Below are positions 33,481-45,176 of a stretch of DNA of 64,000 nt, piece by piece. The notes under the pieces were generated by a model. That model saw nothing but the letters and a program-made list of their open reading frames with translations. It was not told the DNA's origin and made no database searches. Where the stretch lies: NCBI RefSeq assembly GCF_037042905.1, contig NC_087256.1, positions 30,147,501 through 30,211,500 of the forward strand, read 5' to 3'. The translations under genes and the position numbers were made by a program. The stretch's first letter is position 1; every line of letters begins with the position of its first letter. This DNA is from Lytechinus pictus (taxonomy: Eukaryota; Echinodermata; Echinoidea; Temnopleuroida; Toxopneustidae).

Positions 33481-33908
33481 CATCAGAACAACGCTACTGG
33501 CCTTATGTATTCCTGTTTTAACAAGAGAACGTTGGTATCTATCCTTTATCAACATGTTTAGATATTTTTAATGTCTTAAAAAATAGAAATTCGTCACACT
33601 TCAAGAAACAAAAACCAAATATCCTACTTGTGATCCTGGCAGCCTTCGTGATGTAACTGTTATACGCCAAACAATACAATATGTCACGAGACAATGCATT
33701 ATGTGAATAGTGTGCATTTAATCAATAAATAACATCGAGTAATAACAATTCATATACGATGAAATAAATAGAAATAATTTATGGAGGCAAAGTGATCTCA
33801 TGACTTGCTTGCCCAACATATACACCAAATGCTATATCGTCAATCAAGGCAGTTCCGACTTTTCACATTGTCGCAAGTATGCAATAAACTTCGCCCATAT
33901 CTTTTTAT

Positions 33909-34225
33909 AGGCCACCGCACACCTTACGATTGGTCTGCGACCCGATTTTTGGAATAAAACGTAAAGTAGAATTTGATGCTGATATTTAGACATGGAATAT
34001 CTTACTGTGTAATTTTCTAAATCTTCGAACGAATTCCTATGTTCAAATATGCGACTATGCTATTATCCTAATAAAAGCGAATTTAATATCAAGTCGTAAT
34101 GACGTCATAGAAATCGTACGATTGGCTTTTTATAATCAAATAAAAAGATACTTTTCAATAATATTTTCAGAAAATGAGCAAAATGCGATCGGATCGTGGC
34201 CAAGTCGTAAGATGTGCGGTGGCCT
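33909..34225. mobile_element. ACCGCACACCTTACGA MITE, copy 2
   Basis: Ends AGGCCACCGCACACCTTACG and CGTAAGATGTGCGGTGGCCT; the middle matches the 17.5-kb copy in inverted orientation (GAATTTGATGCTGATATTTA). About 100 bases shorter. Confidence 0.7.
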
Positions 34226-34332
34226 TTATTTACGCTCATTTTTAGAATAGAATTACGATTGTTTTGTGCAATGACACCCTGAATGATGACTGTCGCCATC
34301 TTATGACAATACTACCAGAGGGATGTATATAA

Positions 34333-34524
34333 AGGTCAAGCCAGTCCACCCCAGAAAAATGTTGATACCGATCAGGATGTGCATACTGCTTTGTGAAATT
34401 AAGCGATATGTCATAACCCTCCTAATTTAAGACCGATCTTGATGAAATTTTCAGCGTTGTGCTTGTTGGATTTCTCTCTTTTGATTCAAATCAACGTTTT
34501 GTTGTGGTGGGGTGGAATTGCCCT
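34333..34524. mobile_element. internally deleted MITE, AGGTCAAGTCCACCCC family
   Basis: Left end AGGTCAAGCCAGTCCACCCC and right end GGGGTGGAATTGCCCTTTAAC; only about 190 bases remain, with the right half (GATGAAATTTTCAGCG) intact. Deletion derivative of the element at 56591. Confidence 0.55.
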
Positions 34525-34737
34525 TTAACGATATCTCCATGGAAACCTTATACATCGTAACTCAAAACATTAAATCCTTTAGCAGTGGTAGTTATCAATG
34601 GAGTATGTTGACGGTGCTCCATAATGATAGACATTATATACGTTTAGTCTCAATTTTACTTGAAAGTTTCAAGTATACCTACAATTATTATGTAACATCT
34701 GTACTCTTTTGCATGTTATCACACTATTACCTCCAGC

Positions 34738-34835
34738 CATGTAGCTGAGCCGCTATCACGAGGTACTTTTTTGTACAGGGTGCACATTCACCTCTCCTGG
34801 GTCGATTGCGGCATAACAGTGAATTTCTTTTTAAA
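34738..34835 (-). mobile_element. SINE fragment, body only
   Basis: The minus strand carries the body motif AAGAAATTCACTG and CCCAGGAGAGGTGAATG plus the end GCGGCTCAGC-like region of the 31.4-kb SINE family. The tRNA head is absent. Confidence 0.5.
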
Positions 34836-35430
34836 TTGCATTATTTAAAGTCATAAATTAGTATAATTACGGATCCATGATTTTTAAAAAGAGGCCGGGG
34901 GGGATAGCAAATTTGTAAATAGAGGGCGCAGATAAAGATTTCGTTGATGGACAGTTCATGCGCCCCTTTACTTGTGCCAGCACCGCCTCCTGAACTCGCC
35001 ACTAGAAAAGGCTTTTCTCTATATATGATCATTCACATTTTGTGAAAGCCAGTAGAATTACATTTCTATAATTTCCTGTGATGTTCCCTCACATTCCAAA
35101 AAGCGAAAGTTCATGTGACTGGAAGGAAATATTTGTTTATCAGGGGTATGTTCCTATTTCTCATGGTTTATTTATAGCAAGTCACAATGAAAAGTAAAAT
35201 AATGACGACCTAAAATAACATTAATGACATTTCGGGCTGTATAGTCATTCAGCTTGAAATAATGTGACATGCATCATGTCGTACAAGCCATGTATAGCGG
35301 ATGATTACGGGGGGGGGGGGTGAATCGATTTTATTTCGAACTTTTGTTTGGCAATCCTTTTAGGGACAAATCCCACCCCATTGTCCCGATGACAAGAAAT
35401 TACGTATTATTACAAACACTTATTAAAATA

Positions 35431-35758
35431 GGTGGCGTACCTAGGATTTTCCACAGGGGGGGCAAAATCGGCCGCCAAAAAAATTGACAAGCAAAAAAAA
35501 AAAAAAAAAAAAAAAAAAAGGTCTTCAATCAAAAATAAAGGTTATTGTACCAGAAAAAAATTGACAAGCAAAAAAAAAAGAAAAAAAAAGTATTCAAGCT
35601 CGTCAGGGGGGGCAATAAAGGTCTTCAAGCTCGTCAGGGGGGCATAAAAGGTCTTTCAAGCTCGTCAGGGGGGCAGTGATATGTATTTTGTATGGGTTGT
35701 GGCTCGTCAGGGGGGCAGAGTGCCCCCCCTGCCCCCCCCCCCGTAGGTACGCTAGTGG
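35431..35758. mobile_element. short element with GGTGGCGTACCTAGG ends and internal tandem units
   Basis: Ends GTGGCGTACCTAGG and CGTAGGTACGCTAGTGG. Inside, a poly-A run and four copies of TCAAGCTCGTCAGGGGGGCA. Same general design as the element at 28863 but a different end sequence. Confidence 0.5.
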
Positions 35759-36519
35759 TTTGCCCCCACCGCCCGAAAGAAAGAAATTGTAGAGAAAAGG
35801 GGGTAATTACAAGAATCTAATGCGACGGCGGGTGGGGGGTCTTCCTTCTTTGAGATAGACAGCACATTGGACGATCATCAAGGGGCGGGGGTGGTGGATC
35901 TGTGTCACTGATATAAGCTATAGCGGTACTAGGAGATGACAAAGGGCTCCATCTTTCAAAGAGTTACGATATATTCCAATCTAACAATCAATCTAAACTC
36001 ATAATTATGTCGTAACTATATAAATAAATTTGAATTTCAGTTGAATCTATCGTAACCCTTCGCAAGACATACCCATAACATCCACCATTAATTCTGATGT
36101 AAAACAAAAAAAAAGGTTAATATGATGTACAACACGGCGTATGAAATATTCATTTTGCCATCAAGACTCCAAATTACTCAGGACACATTTAGAATGTGAA
36201 TAATTGATAGGCTCATTTGCACGGGGCATACGCAAAGGAGATAAGGAACGATGTAAGATTGCCAATCTGTAGGTCGAGGAGACTTCTTATCAAGCACACT
36301 TCGGAAAGTTATTAAATGTTTAGGAGTCGAGGTGTTGATCTCTCAGACGAGGGAGGCACAAGGATCCATAAATGTCTAATAATGTCTGCTCATTTTCACT
36401 ACATACTCTATCAGTGCATTATATTTCCATTTCCATTTTACCTTCTTATTATTTTGTTTGTCGAATGAAAAATTCGGTCCATGAACAGTTTATTCAACTA
36501 CAGTATACACATCTCTGTG

Positions 36520-36565
36520 TGCACAGCAAAAACGATGTTTAAACTGTTTATACAACGCTGTCTAT
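36520..36565. repeat. GTTTAAAC-containing dispersed repeat, left part
   Basis: GATGTTTAAACTGTTTATAC followed by AACGCTGT. Related sequence reappears at 37150-37215 and at the right edge of the window (63785-64000). Confidence 0.4.
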
Positions 36566-36569
36566 TATA

Positions 36570-37100
36570 AACTTTTTTTTACCTTGGTCATGTGACCCGA
36601 GACTCGCAAAGGATGTTCAGTTATACTTGATTACTCGAATATGTCCAAGTTTTATGAACTAGATCCATAAATTTTCAAAGTTATGAGGTATTTCAACAAG
36701 TACCCCCAACATGGTCAAAGTTCAATGATCCGTAATGAACTTTGACCTTTGTCATGTGACCTGAAATTCGGGAAGGATGTCCAGTAATATACTTCATTAC
36801 CCTTATGTCCAAGTTTCATGAACTAGGTTCATAATACTTTCTAACTTAATCTGAAGTTAAGATTTCGATGTTGATTCCCCCAACATGGTCTAAGTTCATT
36901 GACCCTAAATGACCTTTGACCTTGGTCATGTGACAAACTCAGGCAGGATCTTCAGTATTACTTCATTACCCTTATGTTCAAGTTTCATGAACTAGGTTCA
37001 TATACTTTCTAAGTTATGATGTCATTTCAAAAAATTAACCCTATGTTAAGATTTCAATGTTGACGCCCCGCCGCCGCTGAAGCCGTTGGAAAAGCGGCGT
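36570..37100. repeat. tandem repeat, about 165-bp unit, three copies
   Basis: TTGGTCATGTGACC-type words recur at about 36590, 36750 and 36920, each followed by GTTCAGTAATACTT-like sequence, ATGTCCAAGTTTCATGAACT and CCCCCAACATGGTC. Degenerate tandem units. Confidence 0.65.
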
Positions 37101-37589
37101 CTATAAGTCTCGCTCTGCTATGCAGGCAAGACAAAAATTAAACTATGTGTTGTATTAAATATGAAACACTTGTTTAAATTGTTAAACAAGTATTGTAACG
37201 TTCGAACAGCGTTGTTTTTTCTGTGTGTTTAAGACCAAGTCTATATAAAACGAAAATGGGAAAGCCTCCGTGGAAATGGGTTCATGATGATAAGTAGACG
37301 ATTTGGTTGAAGACGAAGTAAGATAAGACCAAATGGAACGATACCAAAATGGAGAGTAGTCGACGCGGATGGAAACCAATCGATATGCGGCTCGAACCAT
37401 GTATATCTAGATCAGGTTGTTGCTTGGACATGCAGCTTGATTAGGCCTATAAATAGACGAACATCACAACGCTCACTAAGACCAAGCTTATAGAGATGTA
37501 AAAAAAAAAACATAGGAATTTGATCAACAACTATTAATGTCCGCGAAAGTTACGTTGAAGTAAGGCGAACCTATTGCCGCATGAAATCC

Positions 37590-38078
37590 GAATGTTTGAT
37601 TTCATCATTTTGGTTTGATATATATATTCTTGTTTGGGGCAACACCCACCAAGTTATATTAAGTAGACTTCTTTTATTACAAAAGAAATCTCTCCGTATA
37701 ATTAACCATTCTTCATTTCTTTCTCACACAGACCCATTGTTTGCTGAAAACAAGCTGCTAAAAATAAATGATCTATATCTGTTTCACTTAGACCAATTTA
37801 TGTATAAATATAATAACAATTCACTTCCTCACGTATTTGATTCAATGTTCCCTCAAAATCGTTCATTTCATCATTACCCTAAGAGACAGACTAATGAGTT
37901 CCATTTACCTCTTTTAAGAACACTGTTAGCTAAAAAAAACATTTATATACGATGGCCCGAGATTCTGGAACTCCCTTAGTGAAGATATCATTAAAAGCCC
38001 ATCCCTCTGTTCTTTTAAAATGAAACTTAAAAATAATTTTCTGAAATCATACAGGTCATCATTTCCTCAATTTTAAAT
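37590..38078 (+). pseudogene. 5'-truncated CR1/L2-like non-LTR retrotransposon, end of ORF2
   Basis: The frame reads VWGNTHQVILSRLLLLQKKS, LRIINHSSFLSHTDPLF, LKINDLYLFHLDQFMYKY, then after a frame shift near 37950 GPRFWNSL and FKMKLKNNFLKSYR before a stop. This is the typical C-terminal region after the reverse transcriptase in CR1/Rex/L2-type LINEs. One frame shift makes it non-functional, although it is otherwise well preserved. Confidence 0.75.
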
Positions 38079-38562
38079 AATTATATCATTAAATTCACCA
38101 TTTCATGCCTCCTTAACTTATTATTTTTTTTTATTATCCGCGCGTTGAAATCCTGCTCCATTATCTTTCTTTATCTCTTTTCCCTTTTTATTTTCATTTC
38201 CCTTGTGTGTGCTTCCATGTTTTTTTGTTTCTTGTTCTTTGTTTTTTTGTTTTGCTGTTCCCTGTTTTGTCATCTTCGTGTCTGTCTTCGTAGGCAATTC
38301 TAAAATAATTATTTAGAGGGGTCCACACAATATAAGCACTACTTTTTAGTGGATCCCTCCATTTTCTCAGAATTTTATTTTAAAATGGTTATGATATTTT
38401 GCTTATATATAATACTCTGTTTTGTTTTGCTTTTACTTATAGATAAATATCATATACTGTACATGCCTGAATTTATTTTGTCTGTATAAGTTCACTGTAA
38501 CTATTTTGACCACATTACTTTGTTCTGTTGAAAATGAAATAAAATAAATTGAAAATTGAAAT
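38079..38562 (+). mobile_element. 3' untranslated region and tail of the CR1/L2-like retrotransposon
   Basis: Pyrimidine-rich sequence following the ORF2 fragment, ending in a short repetitive GAAATAAAATAAATTGAAA-type tail near 38530-38562, as expected for CR1/L2 3' ends. A TTAA-type MITE fragment begins shortly afterwards. Confidence 0.5.
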
Positions 38563-38697
38563 GCATCCCCCGAAAACTCTTGCATGTGGATGTGTTGCAA
38601 TAATGGGAAGAAAGAGGCTGTCGATCAAAATCCATAATCTTCCCAGAAAGGGTTGCGTCACTTTGCTGCTTAATCACAGACCCCTCTTAGTTATTAA

Positions 38698-38890
38698 AGG
38701 GGAAGTTCACCCTGAAGAAAAGTTTGTTGTAAAGATATCAGAAAAAATAATTAAACACATTTGTGAAGGTTTGAGGAAAATCTATCGAAGATTAAGAAAG
38801 TTATTAGAATTTTCAGTTTTTGATTTGTGACGTCATAAACGAGCAGCTGCCCCGTATGTTATGTAATGTAGTTGGTATCGTTATGGGCAT
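38698..38890. mobile_element. TTAA MITE, AGGGGAAGTTCACCC family, left half only
   Basis: TTAA at 38694-38697 followed by AGGGGAAGTTCACCCTGA and the TGTGACGTCATAAACGAGC block; the right half is missing. It sits just downstream of the receptor gene's 3' end. Confidence 0.6.
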
Positions 38891-38998
38891 TTTAGGATTT
38901 TTTTTTGGTCAATGTGAGTCCAAAAGACCGACTCACTCTCATTTCTTTCATATCCGTTATCTTGATAATGTGACTTTCCCTATCGGATGTTTTCTTGA

Positions 38999-39004
38999 TT
39001 TATT
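38999..39004 (-). terminator. candidate polyadenylation signal of the receptor gene
   Basis: AATAAA on the minus strand about 130 bases past the receptor stop codon. It is the first canonical hexamer I see downstream; use is inferred from position only. Confidence 0.4.
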
Positions 39005-39129
39005 GCGTCAATTTCATACGGATACCGAACAGTGTCGAAGAGATGAAGAGATAAAAGACACGTCCTTTTCTTGTGTTGTGACCAAAATCAGTAATATCTC
39101 CAATGTTATTCATATGTTTCACTTTTAGT

Positions 39130-40676
39130 TCACGCTATTTCATTACTAATATACAAACGTTGGGGACTTTTATTTGCTAAAGATATAATCACAGCACAAG
39201 CATCAGTATTTCTCCTTGTTTCTTGAGGAGTAACGTAATTCGAGGCGGGGACTGCAGATTCATCAAGAATTTCAGTGCAGCTAGTCGGGTGAATGGCTGG
39301 CGATTTATCTTCATCAAACCTTAAAGGCATCTCCGAATTCCCAGTACCACCTCGACCAATGGTGTATGGCTTAGTCGCTTCTGCGTCACGCTGTGAACTT
39401 GAAATGGTGGCATTACCCAGGTGTGGTGTAGAACATCCATTGCATGTTTGGAGTTCAATCGGTGGTACCGTCGAGGTGTCATTTAGCGAAGAGATGGCAG
39501 GTTCATCCTCCATGGTGTTCCCTGATGACCGACTGCTAGAAGGTGAAATATCAACACTGCCAGAGATCCCAGTTTCGTCGGTTCCCTGCCGAGAATTTTC
39601 TGGAATATCAATTTGCAGGACAATCCTGTCTTCATTTCTACACGATCCAATGTCCTTAGAGGGCGCTGTTCGGCAGTTCATCTTGTCTCTGTATGGTTGT
39701 TCTGAAGGATCAAGTGAACTGCGCCTTCGAGATGCTGATGAACCGCACACCTGTTCCGCATTTCTCTGGACATGCGCCAGTGTCATTCTTCGTATTTCAT
39801 GCACCGTGTTCCGGTGTGGCTGCTTCAAGATGATGTAGCATTTGGGGAAGTAGAGGAACCCCATGAAGATCCACGGGCTGGCCACCAAGATGGCATTCTG
39901 GAAGATGGCCTTCATGCTCCCACTTGAGAGTATGAAGCACATGAAGCTAATGAACCACGTTAGGAGGCTCAACCCCATGCTCTTCGCGATCAAGCTAGCT
40001 TCTCCGAAGTTTTCAGGAAGGTGACGTGCTCTGTAAGCGAGCGCAAAGGCAATTGCTACGATGATCCAGTTATAGAGCCACTGGACCGGTAGAGCCACGA
40101 TGCCATAGTTGCACTCGACGTACGTTATGTGCGGGATGTGACTATCAATGTACAGCACTCCAGGTGGCGCAAAAAGCAGATAGAGCGTTGCCGCTACTGC
40201 CTCGATCAGGACAAGAGTAAAAACGGCCAGGATCTGAAGATGTCGTTGTAGGAACATGTGCCTGTGCATTAGGTCCGGCAGTCTGGCCTCGAAGATGGAC
40301 AACACCCCTTTGGTCTTGACTAGATAAACGGACGCGATCAGTGTGATCATGGGTCCCTGGAGACCAACGTGGATCATGCACTGCTGTACCGTGGGGAGAC
40401 CGATGTGGAACATCGGGGCCACGAGCGCGACGATGGTGCCAAAGAGGAGAATGAGACTCAACTCACGGTTGGCTGCCTTGACGATGGGCGAGGTATGGTG
40501 GTAGGCGATGACGCCCAGGACGACGACGTTCACTAAGATGCTGAAGGAACAGATGACGATGTAGACCAGGGCTGGGATAGAGTCCCAGCGGAGGTAGTCC
40601 AGGTTCCGAGGCTCGCAGGATCCGGTAGTGATGTTGAACCAGTATCCCTGAGGGCACTTCTCACATCGTACAGAAC
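39130..40676 (-). CDS. class C GPCR, exon 4: end of linker, seven membrane segments, cytoplasmic tail
   Basis: Terminal exon of 1,547 bases, residues 528-1042. The acceptor is TGTGTTTTAAAAG at 40677. It opens with CEKCPQGYW, completing the nine-cysteine linker. Seven hydrophobic helices follow at about residues 561-585, 602-622, 636-656, 673-696, 718-742, 763-780 and 786-808. Class C hallmarks are NRELS before helix 2, Cys627 and Cys716 (expected helix 3 to loop 2 disulphide), LVKTKGVLSIF after helix 3, PENFGEA in loop 3 and PKCYIIL at the end of helix 7 (805-811). The 230-residue tail is Ser/Thr-rich and of low complexity, as usual for the family. The stop is TAG at 39132-39130. Confidence 0.9.
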
Positions 40677-43307
40677 CTTTTAAAACACAAATAAGAAAGA
40701 AAAAAAAAGAATAGATGGTAATCCGATACCAAACATGATTATTGCAGTTTCAGGCTATTATAAAAAAGGGATTTTCACACCTTATACTGGCCAATTATAA
40801 GGCAAGCCCTTTTATCATTTAACCCTTATTATTTTTCATATGTATTAAACACGGAACCAAGTCTTGGTCTTAAAAATTATTTGTTTTTTGTTACAAATTC
40901 TTGATAACAAGAAATGTGATTAAAAGTTAAAATGGGTTGCCATACATAATTACGTTAGCATACGCTGGCTACAACCATTTCAAGATGCCTCCTATCGGTG
41001 ATTTTCACTGACGAATTTGCTCTGAGCCAATCAGATGCAAGGATTTCAGTAGCTTACAACATATAGTGTGATTTTGTTTCATGAACTGCTCCCCACGTGT
41101 TGGAGCCACTTAAGATAGGACCATTCTGTAATGTTGAAGTAAATATTGCAGACAAGATTTGCACAAAACATTGGGGACTCCCACTTTTGAAATGACAATA
41201 ATAATCGTGCTTTACCGTTTGCAACAATGGTACTGGCAACCATTTGTAAACATATCTCACCGCCATTGTATTGTGCTCTTTCTGTTTTACAAGTAACTTC
41301 TTTTTTCTTCTTCTATTGAATTATTTTTTTTCTTCCTTCCTCAGTCTTCTCTAGATAATTAAAATTATGAACGCTTCCTTAATAAAACAGGGTACTTCCG
41401 CTTTACATAGTTCCCGGGAAAACTAGATTATAGTTCTGTGTTTTGGTACAGTGATGGAATCCCCTCTGACTCTGAATGAGGTAATAAATTCACAATGATG
41501 TATAAAAAATAGATAATTGTAAGACTACAATCATTGAAACAAACTACAATGATATGTTTTTATGAAAGAATCGAAACAGTAGCGGTATTCTTTCTCTTAG
41601 GAAATCATTACGATTTCAATATTCTTAATATTAATTGGTGAATTATTTTTTTACCCAACCATAGATTATTCAAATTGATAATTTCTTTAACAACGCTTCG
41701 CCTTACGCTGCCGAATAAAGTTTTAGGTAATTTATCGGCCAATTATGAGAATGATCAGATCTGTTAGCTCATAATTTATTTGCCAATGGGCAAGATTTTT
41801 TACCCTCGTTGGAAAAATCTTAGAACATACAAATCAGAGGCGTAGTGAGCCCCCCCCCCCAAAAAAAAAAAGAAATAGGGCCAAACATGGTGTATGGAGC
41901 GAAATCTCTGAAACATTGTGAAGCACGCAAAACTGTTGACCTTCTTAATACGAAAAGCTAATTTTGTGATGGATTTAGATAATAATAACATAATTTTTCA
42001 CTTTTTAAGTCCCTTGAAATAATTCCTCTTTGATGCGGTTTATTGATTAGTAAAAATAGATTTTGCAGTAACAGGAATTAAAACCGCTCGGTCGATGCAA
42101 GGTAACGCAATAATTCAAACAATACTCACATCATCACTATTTTTAAAGTTAATAATCGGAGAAAAAGCAGCGAATTGGTATTATCGAGAAAATTGGCAGA
42201 GTCTATATCGGAAACTAAAGAAAATGAAAATGATGTCCAAAGTAGATAAAACTCTTTCCAAATAAGACCATGTAACCATGAATGCCTTCCAGTGGCTGTT
42301 GCCCCGTTGCGAAAATTATTGGACTTTCATAATACATTTTCCAAGATTCTGTAATTTGTAGGAGGGGTGGATTTCGGTTGTAATTACAGACAAAAGAGGA
42401 ATAATACGGCATATTTTTCCTTTAATGTTAACCTTCATATTAATTATCGCCGTTTCTCTTGTGTGAAACTTGACCCACACGCCATATAGTGTTCTGTCTT
42501 CTATCTATGACTTTGTTTTTATATCATTGTATGGTCAAGTTGAGAATAACAGTGATAATATACACCATAATCTCATAATCTTTACATTGTGCTTTTCATT
42601 TGTGTTTGTCATCAACAGTTATTCATATTGTGCACGTATATGCCTGTATATGTTGTTGGGCGGAGGGGGGGGGGGGTGAATGGGGGTATTCCATGATTCA
42701 TGCATAAGTACACGACTTGCATATAAACTTGGATAAAGATTTGACATCATTTTAAGACTGTGATATGGTCGACTCAATCCTCTGTCATTTACACATTAGA
42801 TATACTCTGACCTCGGGTTTAATTTAATCCCTGGTTTAAAGTTAATGTTATCTATAAAAACAAATAAAAAATAGGTCTTCAATTTCAAAAGAGGGGCTTT
42901 TTTACATCACAAATTTTTATTTTGCTTCTCAAAAGGGGAGGCACGTGCCCCCTGTGCCCCCTGGATCCGCGCCTGAGTATAACAGCTCATTTTGTATTCG
43001 AATCATTTATTATTTTCTTGGAATGGTTAATCCAATACTGTTTATTCACCTGCAAAGCATGGGGGAAAATGACAGTAAACATAAGAAATATACGATAAAA
43101 ACAAATTGTTGGCATTTTGGGCTATCCATATTTTTAGCATAGAGTTAGACCATGGCCGAAGTTCAGAATTCAGGTCATGTGTATGTGTGTGTTTTGTACG
43201 TGCATGGGGGGGGGGGGGAGGGGGTGTACTCCCTGGTACCCCCTCCCCCCCCCCATTTATAACCATCCAGCAAAGGCCTACGCCACAGCGGTGCAAGGCA
43301 AGCTTAC
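40677..43307 (-). other. intron 3 of the receptor gene
   Basis: About 2.6 kb, AT-rich, with a G/C-run type repeat near 41850, a G-run at 42662 and the decayed repeat at 42806-43170 next to exon 3. No extra exon recognised. Confidence 0.6.
42806..43170. mobile_element. decayed copy of the GGGTTTAACTTAAACTC repeat
   Basis: CTCGGGTTTAATTTAATCCC at 42812 and CATGGCCGAAGTTCAGAATTC at 43150 are its two ends; AGTAAACATAAGAAATATACG survives near 43073. A G-rich, GCACGTGCCCCC-type repeat is inserted in the middle. Confidence 0.45.
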
Positions 43308-43431
43308 CATCAGTGGAATGGTTGAGGCTCCCCTCACAATACAAACATACGAAACAGCAAGATGGTTGCCCTGGCAACGAGAAGCGAGCATGCGATGATG
43401 GGCAGGTGGGAGAGCAATGGCTTTCTGGGAC
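43308..43431 (-). CDS. class C GPCR, exon 3: cysteine-rich linker (NCD3G type)
   Basis: Internal exon of 124 bases. The acceptor ends CTTATGCAG; the donor is GATG followed by GTAAGC. It reads VPESHCSPTCPSSHARF and then PSCCFVCLYCEG, the hallmark of the nine-cysteine domain (P.S.C...C......CC..C..C) that connects the ligand-binding domain to the first membrane helix in class C receptors. It enters in phase 0 directly after the VWPSRDGK end of exon 2 and leaves in phase 1 into the RCEKCPQGYW motif of exon 4, so no exon appears to be missing between them. Confidence 0.86.
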
Positions 43432-43756
43432 CTGCATAAGGAGATAAAACGGGTAAAGTATTGATTACAAGGGGGTTTGACAAGGAAAAGACGACAGTGA
43501 ATGTAAATAGAAGACAGGCTTAGTATTATAAAAAAAAATAATCTAAGCAGACTCCATGGTCATGATAATGAAATTACAATTCAATGTTGGTTGTGGGTAT
43601 TAAAATCAAATAAGCTTTGGGGCGTCGTGGTCTCGGGGTTTTTTCTTCAAGATTATTTTATTTCTCAACTCATTCCATCACAAGCATCACAGTACGACAA
43701 TACGCCAGACGGTGGCCTGTACTTATAGAGAAGAAGAAGCACAGATACAATGGCCC

Positions 43757-44063
43757 GTATTCTGAAATCGGGTTTAACTTAAACTCAGGTTTCAAGTTGT
43801 GGTTTAAGTATGGATAGCCAATTGTTACATAATTCACTAACGGTATAGATATCATATTTCAGCTCATTTGGCTATCAAATCATTCATAACTGTCTAGGAA
43901 GTATAAATAGATGATTGTCTTCACAATCGATGAATCAGGAAAGAGCACAGTAAACATGAGAAACATACAACTTAATAACAATTTTGACACTTTCGGCTTC
44001 CCATAATTTTAGCACAGAGTTAAACCGTGGTCTAAGTTAAACCTGACTTCGGAATACGGGCCA
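43757..44063. mobile_element. GGGTTTAACTTAAACTC repeat, copy 2
   Basis: CCCGTATTCTGAAATCGGGT at the left and CTTCGGAATACGGGCC at the right give longer terminal repeats than copy 1. The body matches 9598-9893 almost base for base. Lies in receptor intron 2, shortly upstream of a SINE. Confidence 0.65.
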
Positions 44064-44169
44064 TTGTGATAAAAAATAGCATGCATTTCAAACAAATCCA
44101 GTTCATTTTCATACAAAATATTCAACTTTTTTCTAGTAGGAAAACTATTCAACTTTTTTTCGTTTTTTG

Positions 44170-44345
44170 GGGGGTCTAGGGGTTATGACTCTCGTCTTTC
44201 AATTTGAGGGACGTGGGTTCGATTCCCAGCCATGGCGTGTTTTCCCTCAGCAAGAAATTCCCTCACATTGTGCTGCACTTGACCCAGGTGAGGTACATAG
44301 GTACCCGGTATAGGAAGAAATTAATTGAATGCTTCAGCGCCTATA
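44170..44345 (+). mobile_element. tRNA-derived SINE, same family as 31395-31686, 3' truncated
   Basis: GGTCTAGGGGTTATGACTC and GTGGGTTCGATTCCCAGCC form the tRNA-like head. TCAGCAAGAAATTCCCTCAC and CAGGTGAGGTACAT match the body of the copy at 31.4-31.7 kb. It is cut off by the GGAAATTT-rich element starting at about 44348. Confidence 0.7.
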
Positions 44346-44347
44346 AA

Positions 44348-44740
44348 TCCGGAACATTTTCAGGTAATATTCGGGAAATGAAAAAATTCCAGGAAATTTT
44401 GGGAAATCAGATGATAACAATTATACGTAGCAACTTTCAGTATTCATGTTATTTTTAAAGAAGTGTTTGCCTCATGCGTAGCTCAAAATTTTCTGCTCCT
44501 TGCGCTCCTCGCACGCATTTTGTAATTTTGTTGCTATTTTAAAAAAGTGCATTCAATAAAAAAGGTTAAATTCCTTGAATTTGGTTACTTTGACCAAGTT
44601 TAGGCTTGCTTTGTTATTGTCCGATTTTTCTCACTTACAATATTAGAATTTGAAAATTTCAGGAAATGTCTGTGAATTTCAGGAAATTTGAGATTCAGTT
44701 TCGGGAAATTTGTTTTGAATCTATGGGAAACACTGCATAC
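44348..44740. mobile_element. GGAAATTTCC-rich element, copy 2 (opposite orientation)
   Basis: Reads as the reverse complement of 26689-27118: CATTTTCAGGTAATATTCGG, CTCCTTGCGCTCCTCGCACG, TCAGTTTCGGGAAATTTGTT and a GGGAAACACTG end. Slightly shorter at the 44348 side. Confidence 0.6.
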
Positions 44741-44792
44741 AGACTGATAGAAAGGGTGCATGGGGAGCGAATGAGAAGGTGAAAGGAAGAAG

Positions 44793-44930
44793 GAGAAGGG
44801 GGGAGGCGAGAGAGAGAGAGGGGGAGAGAAAGAAAACCTGAAGAAGAAAATACATAATGGCATGAAGAGAGGGAGAGAGAGAGAGGGGGGGGGGGGGGCA
44901 GAGAAAGGAGGCGGGGGAGAAGAGTGAAGT
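44793..44930. repeat. GA-rich tract with G-run
   Basis: GAGAGAGAGAGAGGGGG units over about 140 bases, receptor intron 2. Confidence 0.75.
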
Positions 44931-45176
44931 GGGTATGTGCGGGGTGGGCGGGTGCTGGGCTATGTTTTTCTTGTGTCATGCTTCTCTGTTGCATTACAAT
45001 TATTATTAACATCATACATCTATAAGCATCAGTGTAAAAACATTATTTGTATTCAGAGGCACACATGCAATGTTTTCTCACACTCTTCAATGCACTACAT
45101 GGGGATCGTTCGAACCCAACTGTCGCCATTACACAGACACTCCACCACATGTCTGTCTGTAGGAAATACTCTTTAA

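Noticed and set aside
39293..39838. 181-residue frame on the plus strand opposite the receptor tail
   Set aside because: Antisense shadow of exon 4; codon constraint is on the minus strand.
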